64,000 nucleotides of DNA, taken from an uncultured Alistipes sp. (GTDB lineage Bacteria; Bacteroidota; Bacteroidia; Bacteroidales; Rikenellaceae). The DNA is taken from positions 186,001 to 250,000 of the forward strand of contig UQDC01000001.1 in the NCBI GenBank assembly GCA_900539755.1, read 5' to 3'. Positions 42,050 to 51,416 of this stretch are shown in pieces (the stretch's first letter is position 1; the number at the start of each line of letters is the position of its first letter). The position numbers and the translations under genes are program-made. The notes beneath the pieces were generated by a model. It was given only the letters and a program-made list of their open reading frames with translations, made no database searches and was not told the DNA's origin.

Positions 42050-42574
42050 TTATTTGATATGGATAACATAATTGGCTTTACGAGGTTTTGCCGCTGGTAG
42101 CGGTGCTGCTGCATAGCCTAAAACGCAGTGGCCTATTCCTTCGTAGTCACCTTCGATTCCCCATTTTTTGAGCAAAGCTTTCCCTTCGGGTGAGTTGAAC
42201 ACCTCTTTGGCCCGGTGAATCCAGCAACTGCCGAGTCCGACGGAGTAGGCGGCATTCATCAGGTTGCCCATGACGAGTGAACCGTCATAGAGATATGTCG
42301 GGTAGGTGCGGTCAGCGAGGACAACCAAAACAACGGGAGCTCCATAAAAAGGATCGTATGAACAGCCCATGACTTGGGCATTGAGGCTTGAGAGCAGATC
42401 GCGGGTAGCTTTATTGGTGACAGCAACGATAATGGGGGATTGAGCTCCACGACCGGTTGGGGCATAGATTCCGGCTTTGATGACGGTATCGATCAACTCT
42501 TGAGAAGGCATTTCGGCGGTATAGCCGCGTACACTGCGGCGCTCTTCGAGTGCTTTGAGAACTTCGTTGGTCAT
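42050..42574 (-). CDS. Nitroreductase-family protein
   Basis: This 174-aa FMN-dependent oxidoreductase of the nitroreductase fold starts at the ATG at 42574 (MTNEVLKALEERRSVRGY). The long in-frame extension upstream is non-coding. The N-terminal RRSVRGYTAEMPSQEL motif binds FMN phosphate. APTGRGAQSPIIVAV, ASLVMGNLMNAAYSVGLGSCWIHRA-like helices and GHCVLGYAAAP complete the family pattern. Such enzymes reduce nitro compounds, quinones or flavins with NAD(P)H. Physiological substrates are usually unknown. It is monocistronic, with a -7 box about 95 bases upstream. Confidence 0.88.
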   Translation of the reverse strand: MTNEVLKALEERRSVRGYTAEMPSQELIDTVIKAGIYAPTGRGAQSPIIVAVTNKATRDLLSSLNAQVMGCSYDPFYGAPVVLVVLADRTYPTYLYDGSLVMGNLMNAAYSVGLGSCWIHRAKEVFNSPEGKALLKKWGIEGDYEGIGHCVLGYAAAPLPAAKPRKANYVIHIK

Positions 42575-42916
42575 ATTGTTGTGTGTTGATGGTTGTTGAA
42601 TAGGGTTGTTTGTGGAGGAGATGAAAAGGCATGCGTTTTTCATGCAGTTTTGTCCCCCCTGTTTGAGCAAAAATAGTAAAATATGTGGGTCGATGTTTTG
42701 GAAAATAGCAAAGGTGATGGGCGATCTTTCCTCAATCCATCTCTTCTCTGCTGAGCCTATTACCCGGATTCTTGTGGTCAGCTTCTTCCCTTTCCTTTCA
42801 GTAGTTGGTTGTGTCTCTCGACGAAGGAGGATTTCTTCCGATCTTCTCATTGTCAAGTCCGTGGATCTGTGTGACTTTATCGATCCCAAACCGATACAAT
42901 GCGTGGAGACATAAAG
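42575..42916. other. Leader/promoter region of the nitroreductase gene, no gene seen
   Basis: An exact -7 element (minus strand TATTTTTG at 42668-42675) predicts a leader of about 85 bases. The rest shows only shadow frames, including an open minus-strand frame continuous with the nitroreductase gene and a plus-strand frame at 42606-42914. Neither has family features. Confidence 0.4.
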
Positions 42917-42960
42917 CTATTCCCGCTCCTCAGCTGGTACGAAGGGCTGAGGCGGGAATG
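42917..42960 (-). terminator. Likely terminator of the MBOAT operon
   Basis: The arms TTCCCG-CT-CCTCAGC (from 42920) and GCTGAGG-CGGGAA (to 42958) form a 13-bp stem with a 2-base bulge. It lies 30 bases beyond the MBOAT stop. The T run on the minus strand is weak. Confidence 0.5.
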
Positions 42961-42991
42961 AGTTGGATAGCCTCCTGACAGAGCGACTGTT

Positions 42992-44491
42992 TTAGAACTG
43001 GAAGTAAATAAACGGTTGGATTTCGGACGATTTGATCAGCATGACGCCCCAAATCAGCAATGCCAGTACGATAGCTTTGACAGGCAGCGGGGATTTGGTA
43101 ACGGTTTGTTGTGCCCACAGTCCGCTTTTTGCCGGAAGGAGATGCAGCAGATAGCCGATCGCCATTAGGGCCATGACGGGGGCATATCCCGAGACAACCT
43201 GAGGAATCAGTGCCGGTTTGAAATCAGTAAAGATTTGCGAGAGCATATTGCGGACGGTTTGCATATCGGTAGCACGGAACATGATCCAGCCGAAGCAGAC
43301 GACGTGGAAGGTGATCACGATACCGATACAACGTCTCCAGAGAGGCATATCGGCTCCTTGCGTTTTGAATCCTGGGACATGGGCCATAAACCATTTGTGC
43401 ACGGCCAGGGAGATCCCGTGCCAAGCTCCCCACAGAACGAATCGCCATGCGGCGCCGTGCCAGAGTCCTCCGAGCAGCATGGTGATAATCAGGTTGACGT
43501 AGGTTCTTACGTGGCCTTTACGGTTTCCTCCAAGCGAAATGTAGAGGTAGTCTTTCAACCAGCTGGAGAGGGAGATGTGCCAGCGGCGCCAGAATTCGGT
43601 GATGGTCGCCGATTTATAGGGGGAGTCGAAGTTTTTGTTGAAATGGAAGCCGAGCAGCAGAGCGATACCGATGGCCATATCGGAGTAGCCGGAGAAGTCG
43701 CAATAGATCTGCAGGGCGTAGCCATAGAGTCCCATCAGGTTTTCGAAACCGCTATATAAGAGGGGATCGTCGAAGACCCGATCGACGAAGTTGAGGCTGA
43801 TATAGTCGGAGATGATGGCCTTTTTGAAGAGTCCGGAGATGATCAGAAAGACACCGGTTCCGAACATTTCGCGGGTTACGCGCAGTGGGTTTTGGTGAAT
43901 TTGCGGGATAAAATCGCGAGCACGCACGATCGGTCCGGCCACCAACTGGGGGAAGAATGACAGGTAAAAGAGATAGTCGATCCATTTCCGGAGGGGTTCG
44001 ATACGGCGGCGATAGATATCGGCGGTATAGCTGATGGATTGGAAGACGAAAAAAGAGATTCCCACTGGCAGGAAGATGTTTTGGAAGTCGAGCCAGTGGC
44101 GTCCGCTCAGCCCGTTGATAATTTCAATAAAGAAGTTGGTGTATTTGAAATAGACGAGCAGGCCGATGTCGAGGATGACGCTAAGTGCGAGCAGGCTACG
44201 GCGGGCCGATCTTTTTTCGCAGCGGGCGATTCCCTTGCCGATCAGGAAGTCGGAAATGGAGACGGCGACCAGCAGCAGGAAGAAGAATCCGCTGGTTTTG
44301 TAATAGAAATAGAGGGAGAAGAGCGAGACATAGATGACGCGCAGCAGCACGGCCCGTCGCATGAATTGGTAGAAGAAGGTAAAACCCAAAAACAGGAACA
44401 GGAACAGTCCGCTGCTGAAAATCAGCGGAGCCTTAGGGTCATACTGCAGCAGGTGCAGCGCTTTGTCTATGATATCACTCAGTTCGTTCAT
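42992..44491 (-). CDS. MBOAT-family O-acyltransferase (AlgI-like)
   Basis: The 499-aa membrane protein has about eleven helices. It belongs to the AlgI/PatA/DltB branch of membrane-bound O-acyltransferases, which passes acetyl groups across the inner membrane. Key segments are FFPQLVAGPIVRARDFIPQ (~195), the conserved CDFSGYSDMAIG (~265), FWRRWHISLSSWLKDYLYI (~303) and the active His in GGLWHGAAW (~350). The two SGNH-like genes immediately upstream provide the partner that completes acetylation on the periplasmic side. The acceptor (exopolysaccharide, peptidoglycan or lipopolysaccharide) is unknown. Confidence 0.93.
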   Translation of the reverse strand: MNELSDIIDKALHLLQYDPKAPLIFSSGLFLFLFLGFTFFYQFMRRAVLLRVIYVSLFSLYFYYKTSGFFFLLLVAVSISDFLIGKGIARCEKRSARRSLLALSVILDIGLLVYFKYTNFFIEIINGLSGRHWLDFQNIFLPVGISFFVFQSISYTADIYRRRIEPLRKWIDYLFYLSFFPQLVAGPIVRARDFIPQIHQNPLRVTREMFGTGVFLIISGLFKKAIISDYISLNFVDRVFDDPLLYSGFENLMGLYGYALQIYCDFSGYSDMAIGIALLLGFHFNKNFDSPYKSATITEFWRRWHISLSSWLKDYLYISLGGNRKGHVRTYVNLIITMLLGGLWHGAAWRFVLWGAWHGISLAVHKWFMAHVPGFKTQGADMPLWRRCIGIVITFHVVCFGWIMFRATDMQTVRNMLSQIFTDFKPALIPQVVSGYAPVMALMAIGYLLHLLPAKSGLWAQQTVTKSPLPVKAIVLALLIWGVMLIKSSEIQPFIYFQF

Positions 44492-44521
44492 AATCTGTAT
44501 ACATGATCAAGCTTCGCGGAG

Positions 44522-45889
44522 TTACTGTTGCTTCTGAGGAGTTGAGACAACCTCATCGAGTGGAATTTGCGGGAGCTTTTCTATCAAATGGGTATTGGGG
44601 GCGATGGCGGAGTTCCCGCTAAAGCCTTTGTAATCGTTATAGGCCCGAATCAGAGCATCACAAAGCAGTTCGCCCTGCAATCGATAACCTTCGTGGGTCA
44701 GATGAATACGGTCGGAGTTGGCCAGGCCGGCTTCATACCAGCGGGCAATGGCTCCTTCGCTGCCAGCCACGGTAAAGAAGTCCCATACCGGCAGTTGGTA
44801 TTTGGCTGCGATTCGCAGGATTTGGTCGCGTACTTTACGCGAATTGGGATTCGGTTGTCGAACTGAACGTCCTCGAACACGTACGGTTTGGCTGCATTCG
44901 ATCGGTGTAGTCAACAGTAGCGGTTGACTTGGGAAATATTGACGGATCAGTCCGACCAGTTTGTCGATTTGTGAACCGACATATTCGGCGTTGAAGTTGC
45001 GGCCGTATGAGTCATTGGTTCCCAATGAAATTACAATCAGATCGGGCAACAGAGCGGTAGCTTGTCGGATGATCTGAGGATTACGGTTCATGGCTGTAAA
45101 GGTGTTGCCGTTGATTCCCATACTGTGGTACAGAATGCCGGGCTGACCGTTTTCGAGCGAGAAGCCGTAATAGATTTGGTGGTTATAGTGCGGGTCGGTA
45201 ATCGGACCCTGCAATGTAACCGAGCTGACACTTTGGTTGAGGGGAATGTAAGTACTTTCCGGGGTGTCACCGAGGGGACACTGCATGTCGTCGGTCAGTT
45301 CGGCGGGAGCTTGTAACAGTGGGGCCAGACTGTCGTGAAAAGCGCGGATCCGGTCGAATGAGGACTCTTTGTCGGTAATGGTGAAGGAGACGGTATTGTC
45401 GCTTCCGATCAGTGCCATCCCGGAGAGGCCGGGCTCCTCCTCAGGGTGAAGTTGGGTACAACGGGAGGCCTCCCAACTGTTGGGTGAGGAGATGGTATAG
45501 TCTGCCGATTGGTTGGTACCTGTGAGCCTTAACGGAACGATCAAACCTCGTCCTGCATTCCCGAAGATACGCTGCAACCGTGTACGTATTTGGTTGGGAT
45601 AGGTTCCTGCCTGCACATGCGAATCTCCCAATTGAAAGATGGTTACAGGCAGATTCCCCTCTTTTTGTTCCAGTGCGGTTAATTTCAGAAAAAAGCTGTC
45701 GAGAGCTTCGACGTGTCCCGAAATTCGGTTGGCATCCAATTTGACAATCCCGGGTGCATGCACCTCCTCGACCTCAAACTTGAAGTCGGTCAGCGGCAGT
45801 GATTCGGGTTGCGTCTTGACCCCTTGTCGTAGCCCGCTTGTCAGCAGGATCGCTGCTAACGGTAATATGATGATCGGGCCGTATTTCAT
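44522..45889 (-). CDS. SGNH/GDSL-type esterase-like protein, exported
   Basis: This 455-aa protein has an N-terminal signal or anchor segment (residues 4-20). The SGNH blocks are visible: QLGDSHVQAG (block I Ser, near residue 89), a Gly-containing block II, SLGTNDSYG (block III Asn, near 295) and SDRIHLTHEGYRL (Asp and His of block V, near 400). In MBOAT operons such proteins act as acetyltransferases or esterases on the glycan. The start codon overlaps the stop of the next upstream gene by ATGA, and the MBOAT gene follows after 30 bases, so the three are one operon. Confidence 0.82.
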   Translation of the reverse strand: MKYGPIIILPLAAILLTSGLRQGVKTQPESLPLTDFKFEVEEVHAPGIVKLDANRISGHVEALDSFFLKLTALEQKEGNLPVTIFQLGDSHVQAGTYPNQIRTRLQRIFGNAGRGLIVPLRLTGTNQSADYTISSPNSWEASRCTQLHPEEEPGLSGMALIGSDNTVSFTITDKESSFDRIRAFHDSLAPLLQAPAELTDDMQCPLGDTPESTYIPLNQSVSSVTLQGPITDPHYNHQIYYGFSLENGQPGILYHSMGINGNTFTAMNRNPQIIRQATALLPDLIVISLGTNDSYGRNFNAEYVGSQIDKLVGLIRQYFPSQPLLLTTPIECSQTVRVRGRSVRQPNPNSRKVRDQILRIAAKYQLPVWDFFTVAGSEGAIARWYEAGLANSDRIHLTHEGYRLQGELLCDALIRAYNDYKGFSGNSAIAPNTHLIEKLPQIPLDEVVSTPQKQQ

Positions 45890-47868
45890 GATTCGGTCGT
45901 TTGGATACCGTCCGTTTGTGGCTCGGGACGAGGTGTGCGACTTTGCTCTTTGTTATCGTTGTTAAGGGGGTTGGCCGGTTGGCTTGCTGCGCCTTGATTT
46001 GCTTTCTCCCGGTGGGCATGAGATCGTGACTCTGTTGCTGTCGCAGAGAGTGTGTCTTTGTGTTTGTGTCCTGCGCGATTTCCGGAGGATTTATGCCCTT
46101 TGTTTTGGAGATGTAACGTGTCACCCTCTATCGATTGGATGGCTGAGGTGTCCAGATCAATCGATGGATTTTTAATGAGTGTATCGACCGTTGTGTCGTG
46201 TGCTGACGTTTCAGCAATGGATTCCTCTTTGTCTTCAAAGAATTCTCTCCGTGGTGTTGGAGTCGCTTGAGTCTGGTCGGATTCTTCGTGCGGAAGGAGC
46301 AAATTGTCGTGTTGCCATCCCTCTTCACTGGGGAAGGGTTCATATTCCGATTCGAGATCGTGCAAGAACGGCATGGGTTGATTTTCGGAATCAGAGACAT
46401 TGGCATCTGCATTTTCAATAAGAGCAGCGGTCAGTTCTTTGGCAATATATTTACCGCCCGGGAAACGAATGTGCGTATGGTCTTGTGAAGCCCATTTCTT
46501 TTCGACGAAGGCGACCATACTGTTTTCGCCGCCCATGGCTTCAAAAGTGTTCCAAAATGCGACGCCGGTCTCCTCGGCTGCCTTGCGTTGAGCCTTGATC
46601 ATACCGTGTACGGAAGGCATTGTGATGAACTGTCCGTTTTGCATTTTGCTTCGGTCGCCTACACCCATTACCAGAATGCTGGCACCCGGGAAACATTGCT
46701 GTGTATACCGGATAATATGTGCGAGTGTTTTTGCGTAGGAGTTGTAGGAGTGTACCTCTGCGGTCATGACGTTGAGGCCATACTGGAGAACCACCAGGTC
46801 ATATCCTCGCATCTTGTTGATCTGTTGATTGACGAAACTGTTGGTTTCGAACAGGGCCATACCGCTGTTGCCTCGGATAGAGTAGTTGTCCACGCTTACT
46901 CCGCCCCTTCCTTCCAGAACGATTCCGTATCCGGTGAATCCTTGTGTGTGGGTCAGCGTAACTTTAATACTGTGAATCGGAGCTTTGATGACAATCTGTT
47001 GAATGTGGTCGCTTGATTCCGGGGTGAAAATACGACTGACCGAATCATTGACCACAACGTTAATACGGGTGTTGTTTCGGTTGATAAAGATCAAACGGGC
47101 CGCATCAGCTTGGTTCAGATGTTTGCGGAAAGTGACTCCCTCCAGTCGTGTGGTAGCTCCCTCGTCCGGAACGCAAACTATGCCGGAGACAAAGAAACTT
47201 TTCTTGTACTCGGCTGGAATCTCTGCCTTGTCGCGGATGTTATAGATATTCCAGTTGGAGTAATTGTGCAGGACAGAAGCCCGGAATTTGGACATCGGTG
47301 TAGCGAAAGGAACAAATCCGACACCTCGACCTCCTCGGAGATCTTGCAGTTGTTCACGCAGATCGGCGGTAAAAATATCTCCTTCAATAAATGAGTCACC
47401 CAAAACAGCAATCCGTACTGGGTGCCCGTTTTTTTTGTTGAGGGCCTCATTGATCCGTTCCATAGCCTCATCGCTGAAACATTCGATAGCAACGTTGGCT
47501 TTGTGCGTTTGGAGGGGAGATGACAACAACAAATTATTCTGTTCATCCTCCTCTTGTGACGTAGAGATTTGCCACTCTTCTGAGGCCAGATCCGGCAGGT
47601 TGAGGGTGTCGTAATTGGCATTACGGGTTGCCGAATCGATCACTTTCATGGCGGCAGCCTCGTTGAGGAAGGTCGAGTCGAAATAGGGATCGGCCTCCAA
47701 CAATTCGGGATCCTCCTCTTGTTGGATCAGATCTGAGATGATGTTGGTGCGTTTGATGGTTACGCCGCCCACTTTAAACCGGGGCAGAAATGACAGCCCG
47801 ATCAGCACAGCTACGACGAGCAGTGTGATCAAAGGGGCATATGAGGTATAATCCCGCTGTGAGGACAT
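45886..47868 (-). CDS. Membrane-anchored SGNH-like protein with long charged tail
   Basis: The 660-aa protein starts at the ATG at 47868. An N-terminal membrane helix (YAPLITLLVVAVLIGLSFLP) anchors it to the inner membrane. The SGNH domain spans residues ~135-475, with AVLGDSFIEGDIF (Ser), LQYGLN (Asn) and QDHTHIRFPGGKY (Asp/His). Residues ~480-660 are a low-complexity, Glu/Ser/Thr/Gln-rich tail with no fold. It is the first gene of the three-gene acetylation operon. Two different SGNH partners for one MBOAT suggest division of labour, for example transfer versus removal of acetyl groups. That is inference. Confidence 0.78.
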   Translation of the reverse strand: MSSQRDYTSYAPLITLLVVAVLIGLSFLPRFKVGGVTIKRTNIISDLIQQEEDPELLEADPYFDSTFLNEAAAMKVIDSATRNANYDTLNLPDLASEEWQISTSQEEDEQNNLLLSSPLQTHKANVAIECFSDEAMERINEALNKKNGHPVRIAVLGDSFIEGDIFTADLREQLQDLRGGRGVGFVPFATPMSKFRASVLHNYSNWNIYNIRDKAEIPAEYKKSFFVSGIVCVPDEGATTRLEGVTFRKHLNQADAARLIFINRNNTRINVVVNDSVSRIFTPESSDHIQQIVIKAPIHSIKVTLTHTQGFTGYGIVLEGRGGVSVDNYSIRGNSGMALFETNSFVNQQINKMRGYDLVVLQYGLNVMTAEVHSYNSYAKTLAHIIRYTQQCFPGASILVMGVGDRSKMQNGQFITMPSVHGMIKAQRKAAEETGVAFWNTFEAMGGENSMVAFVEKKWASQDHTHIRFPGGKYIAKELTAALIENADANVSDSENQPMPFLHDLESEYEPFPSEEGWQHDNLLLPHEESDQTQATPTPRREFFEDKEESIAETSAHDTTVDTLIKNPSIDLDTSAIQSIEGDTLHLQNKGHKSSGNRAGHKHKDTLSATATESRSHAHREKANQGAASQPANPLNNDNKEQSRTPRPEPQTDGIQTTES

Positions 47869-47992
47869 GGTCTTTTTTCGGCTAAAAATCGCTGCGAAGT
47901 TAGTCATTTGCACCGATATGCGGTTGTATTTCCGGTAAAAAACTGCAAAACGGTGTATAAAACAAGGTCGGAAGAGTCGAAATGTTTATAAA

Positions 47993-48024
47993 AACAGAAC
48001 AGCTCCTGTTTTGAGGAGCTGTCT
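47993..48024 (-). terminator. Terminator of gltA
   Basis: ACAGCTCCT/AGGAGCTGT (47999-48007 and 48014-48022) form a stem that on the minus strand is followed by TTCTGTTTTTAT. It lies 30 bases beyond the citrate synthase stop. Confidence 0.8.
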
Positions 48025-48055
48025 GAAAGGGAATTAAGATGTTGTGTCTATTGAT

Positions 48056-49402
48056 CTACCGGTCTTTCATGGGAACAAATGGACGCTCTTCGGCAACATT
48101 TTTGTATGCCGGGCGGATAATACGCTTGCTGTCGAAGTTGAGCTCTTCGATACGGTGAGCGGTCCAACCGGTGATACGGCTCATGGCAAACAGCGGGGTA
48201 AAGACTTGTCCGGGCAGTCCGATCATATCGTATACAAACCCTGAGTAGAAGTCCACGTTTGCGCAGACCCGTTTGTTCACTTTGTTTCCTTTGAAGTTCA
48301 TGAAGTTTTCAATCGCACGTTCCTCGAGCAGTTCGAGGAATGCGAATTCATCTTCGCGCTCTTTCTCTTTGGCCAGATCACGTGCCATCTCTTTGAGCAG
48401 CAGGGCGCGCGGGTCAGAAATGGTGTAAACGGCATGTCCGATGCCATAGATCAAACCAGTGTGGTCATAGGCCTCTTTGCGGAGCATCCGGTTCAGGTAG
48501 TCGTCGATCTCCTCGACACTGTCCCAGTGGCGGATGTTCTCTTTGAGGTGTTTGAACATCTGCATAACTGCGAGGTTTGCGCCACCATGCAGCGGGCCTT
48601 TAAGAGAGCCGATTGCAGCTGCAATCGAAGAGTAGGTGTCGGTTCCCGATGAGCTGGTAACACGCACGGTAAAGGTTGAGTTGTTACCACCACCGTGTTC
48701 AGCGTGCAGGATCAGTGCGCGGTCGAGCGTGCGGGCCTCCAGATCGGTGAATTCGCCTTTGAGCATGTAGAGGAAGTTTTCGGCGAATGAGTATTCGTCT
48801 TTGGGGTGACGGATGTGGAGGGTCTTTCCGTGGCTGTGGCGCATGATGTTGTATGCGTAGGCGATGATGGTCGGGAATTTGGCGATCAGATCGATCGACT
48901 GACGCATCAGGTTGTCGCGTGAGGTGTCATCCGGATTCTCGTCGAAGGTGTACATCTCCAATACGCTGCGGGCCAGAATGTTCATGACGTTTGAACCCTC
49001 AAGGTCGAGGATGTTCATTTTGGTCTTTTGGCCCAGCGGCATGAAGGCATGAATCAGGGCCTGGAAGGTCTCGAGTTCTTCACGGTTGGGCAGGTATCCT
49101 GACAGCAGCAGGAAAGCGGCCTCTTCGAATCCGAAGCGTTTTTCGGCATGGATACCTTTTACGAGATCATTGACGTCAATACCACGATAGAGCAGACGGC
49201 CTGGGATGGCTTTGAGGCCACCTTCGGGCAGGCGCTCATAGCCGACTACGTCACCGATTTTGGTTAGGCCGACCAATACACCCGAGTGGTCTTCGTTGCG
49301 CAAACCGCGTTTGACGTTATATTTGGTGAAGAGTTCGTTGTCGATGTGGCTGGTGCTCTTGATTGATTCAGAGAGCTTGTAGATGATGTACTCTTTTTTC
49401 AT
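48056..49402 (-). CDS. gltA: Citrate synthase
   Basis: This enzyme condenses oxaloacetate and acetyl-CoA to citrate. The start is the ATG at 49402 (MKKEYIIYKLSES). The in-frame extension to 49597 falls in a structured leader and is not conserved. The 448-aa length is typical of the longer Bacteroidetes form. Catalytic segments are present: SLKGPLHGGANLAVM (His), YGIGHAVYTISDPRA (His) and the Asp/Arg region NVDFYSGFVYDMIGL. icd lies upstream on the same strand with ~550 bases between, so the oxidative route to 2-oxoglutarate for glutamate synthesis is encoded together. Confidence 0.95.
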   Translation of the reverse strand: MKKEYIIYKLSESIKSTSHIDNELFTKYNVKRGLRNEDHSGVLVGLTKIGDVVGYERLPEGGLKAIPGRLLYRGIDVNDLVKGIHAEKRFGFEEAAFLLLSGYLPNREELETFQALIHAFMPLGQKTKMNILDLEGSNVMNILARSVLEMYTFDENPDDTSRDNLMRQSIDLIAKFPTIIAYAYNIMRHSHGKTLHIRHPKDEYSFAENFLYMLKGEFTDLEARTLDRALILHAEHGGGNNSTFTVRVTSSSGTDTYSSIAAAIGSLKGPLHGGANLAVMQMFKHLKENIRHWDSVEEIDDYLNRMLRKEAYDHTGLIYGIGHAVYTISDPRALLLKEMARDLAKEKEREDEFAFLELLEERAIENFMNFKGNKVNKRVCANVDFYSGFVYDMIGLPGQVFTPLFAMSRITGWTAHRIEELNFDSKRIIRPAYKNVAEERPFVPMKDR

Positions 49403-49435
49403 GATCCCTGTTATGTTTGTGTTTGATATCTGGTT

Positions 49436-49508
49436 TCGCCGCATTCGGATGGTGTCACCTGATCCGGATTGGGCGGCAGGGGGTGCCTCTCCCGGTAGTC
49501 GGGGAGGC
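49436..49508 (-). promoter_or_regulatory. Structured 5' leader of gltA (two stem-loops)
   Basis: On the minus strand, 35-105 bases before the gltA start, two GC-rich hairpins occur. P2 pairs 49485-49489 with 49504-49508 and continues inward through CCC/GGG. P1 is a 13-bp stem (49438-49450 with 49462-49477) interrupted only by a 3-base bulge and one G-U type pair, capped by an 11-base loop GGTGTCACCTG. It does not match a riboswitch I know. A regulatory leader is inferred. Confidence 0.45.
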
Positions 49509-49717
49509 TGAAACGTATCGGGTGTAGAAGTGAGAAGCAATCTTACTACGCCCTTGTCAGCATGTTTGAGGCCTATTTTCAGGACCTGGAGGGCCAAGAT
49601 AATGAAAAAATAGGATAAATTTAAACAAATCGTTAAAGTTTCCTGCTTTTTTGGCTGGGCAGTAATGGACGGTTGACGGTTCCTATAATGGCCTTATTGT
49701 GTATTGTGGAGACCGTT

Positions 49718-49750
49718 GGAGTTTCAATATGAGCCTCATATCGAAACTCC
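49718..49750 (-). repeat. Long inverted repeat between icd and gltA
   Basis: Two 16-base arms (49718-49733 and 49735-49750) pair with a single A-C mismatch that becomes G-U in minus-strand RNA. No T run follows, so it is not a standard terminator. It could be an RNA processing or stabilising hairpin after icd. The remaining 49509-49953 interval shows no gene. Confidence 0.5.
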
Positions 49751-49953
49751 AAATGGCCTCTGTAGATCTATCCGAGCTCTTTCTGTTGAAAGGTGTTTAC
49801 AATAGCTTTCTAAAGCTAATTGAATCTATCGGCTCGTGAGATCTCGAATCGTTCAACCTTTATTTACTCTCCCTTTTAACGTAGTGCCCTTGAAGGCAGA
49901 GACTTTTCTTGAATACCGATGACCTGCAGTAACGCCGGAATCCGGTTGTGGAA

Positions 49954-51216
49954 TTAAAGTCTCTTGAGCAGCTCTTCTCCGAATTCGGATGTAGAGAGTG
50001 CAGTACCTTGCGGCATAAATCGGGCCAAATCACCGGTTGCACGTCCTGCCTCGAAGGAGTTTTCCATAGCGGCGGTGATCAGAGTTGCCGCTTCGTTCCA
50101 GCCGAGGTATTCGAGCATCATGACAGCCGAAAGAAGCAATGACGACGGGTTAACCACGTTTTTGCCGGCAATATTAGGCGCTGTGCCGTGTGTGGCTTCG
50201 AAGATGGCGTGTCCGGTGCGGTAGTTGATGTTGGCACCGGGTGCGATACCGATACCACCCACCATGGCTGCCAGTTGGTCGGAAATGTAGTCACCGTTGA
50301 GGTTCAGCGTGGCGATGACCGAATACTCTTCGGGGATCAGCAGCGTATTCTGCAGGAAGGCGTCCGCAATCACATCTTTAACGATCACCTTGCCGGCCTG
50401 TTTAGCTGCTTGCATGGCCTGATCTGCAGCTGCGGCTCCCTGCTCTTTTTTGATGGCGTCGTATTGGCGTGTGGTGAAGGTTTTATCGGCAAATTCGGTC
50501 TCGGCCAGGTCATATCCCCAATTTTTAAAGCCGCCTTCGGTAAATTTCATGATGTTGCCTTTGTGTACGAGGGTAACCGATGGCAGATGGCGGGCGATGG
50601 CATATTCGAGAGCGGAACGCACCAATCGTTGCGAACCTTCGCGTGAAACGGGTTTTACACCAAATGAGGAGCTTTGCGGGAAACGTACCTTTTTTACTCC
50701 CATCTCTTCGGTGAGAAAGCGGAGGAATTTTTCGGCTTCGGGAGTTCCGGTCATCCACTCGATACCGGCATAGATATCTTCAGTGTTTTCGCGGAAGATG
50801 TGCATATCGACCTTTTGGGGCTCTTTTACGGGAGAGACCACACCTCGGAACCAGCGTACGGGACGCAGGCAGACATAGAGGTCGAGTTCCTGACGTAGAG
50901 CGACGTTCAACGAACGGATACCGCCTCCGACTGGGGTTGTCAGCGGGCCTTTGATTCCGACACGATAGTCGCGGAAGGCCTGCATGGTCTCGTCGGGCAG
51001 CCAGGTGCCGGTCTGTTCGAAGGCTTTACCTCCGGCCAGGACCTCTTTCCAAAGGATTCGTCGTCGTCCGTTGTATGCTTTTTCGATAGCGGCGTTAACC
51101 ACCTTTTGGGTAGCGGCCGTGATTTCGGGACCTACTCCGTCTCCTTCGATAAAGGGGATCTCTACTTCGTTGGGCACCAGCAGTGCACCGGCTTCGTTGA
51201 TCGTAATTTTACTCAT
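49954..51216 (-). CDS. icd: Isocitrate dehydrogenase (NADP-type)
   Basis: This enzyme oxidises isocitrate to 2-oxoglutarate. The 420-aa protein follows the Escherichia coli-type homodimeric family. The substrate segment GGGIRSLNVALRQELDLY includes the phosphorylatable or substrate-binding Ser and the Arg cluster. FRENTEDIYAGIEW, LVHKGNIMKFTEGGFKNWGYDLA, LNLNGDYISDQLAA (metal Asp) and the coenzyme motif FEATHGTAPNIAG complete the active site. With gltA next door, it supplies 2-oxoglutarate for amino-acid synthesis. The promoter was not identified. Confidence 0.95.
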   Translation of the reverse strand: MSKITINEAGALLVPNEVEIPFIEGDGVGPEITAATQKVVNAAIEKAYNGRRRILWKEVLAGGKAFEQTGTWLPDETMQAFRDYRVGIKGPLTTPVGGGIRSLNVALRQELDLYVCLRPVRWFRGVVSPVKEPQKVDMHIFRENTEDIYAGIEWMTGTPEAEKFLRFLTEEMGVKKVRFPQSSSFGVKPVSREGSQRLVRSALEYAIARHLPSVTLVHKGNIMKFTEGGFKNWGYDLAETEFADKTFTTRQYDAIKKEQGAAAADQAMQAAKQAGKVIVKDVIADAFLQNTLLIPEEYSVIATLNLNGDYISDQLAAMVGGIGIAPGANINYRTGHAIFEATHGTAPNIAGKNVVNPSSLLLSAVMMLEYLGWNEAATLITAAMENSFEAGRATGDLARFMPQGTALSTSEFGEELLKRL

Positions 51217-51416
51217 TTTTTTGTTTATATGGTTGTTTGTGTTGATTCTTTATTGACTTTCTGAGGGGCTCCTCCTTGTCTCATCAAATTATCAGATCGC
51301 ATCGGGTTCCCATTTGAAAGTGAAGGGATAGTCGATAACGAGCGGACAGGAGTCGATTTGGCTCCCGCAACAAGTATTGGCTTATGACCAAACAATGTTT
51401 AAGGAATGGAATCGGT

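Noticed and set aside
42575..42889. 105-residue extension of the nitroreductase frame
   Set aside because: It crosses an exact -7 promoter element and the family starts at MTNEVLKALEERRS.
49403..49597. 65-residue N-terminal extension of citrate synthase
   Set aside because: It reads through GC-rich hairpins, is not like any citrate synthase N-terminus, and the ATG at 49402 gives the standard start.
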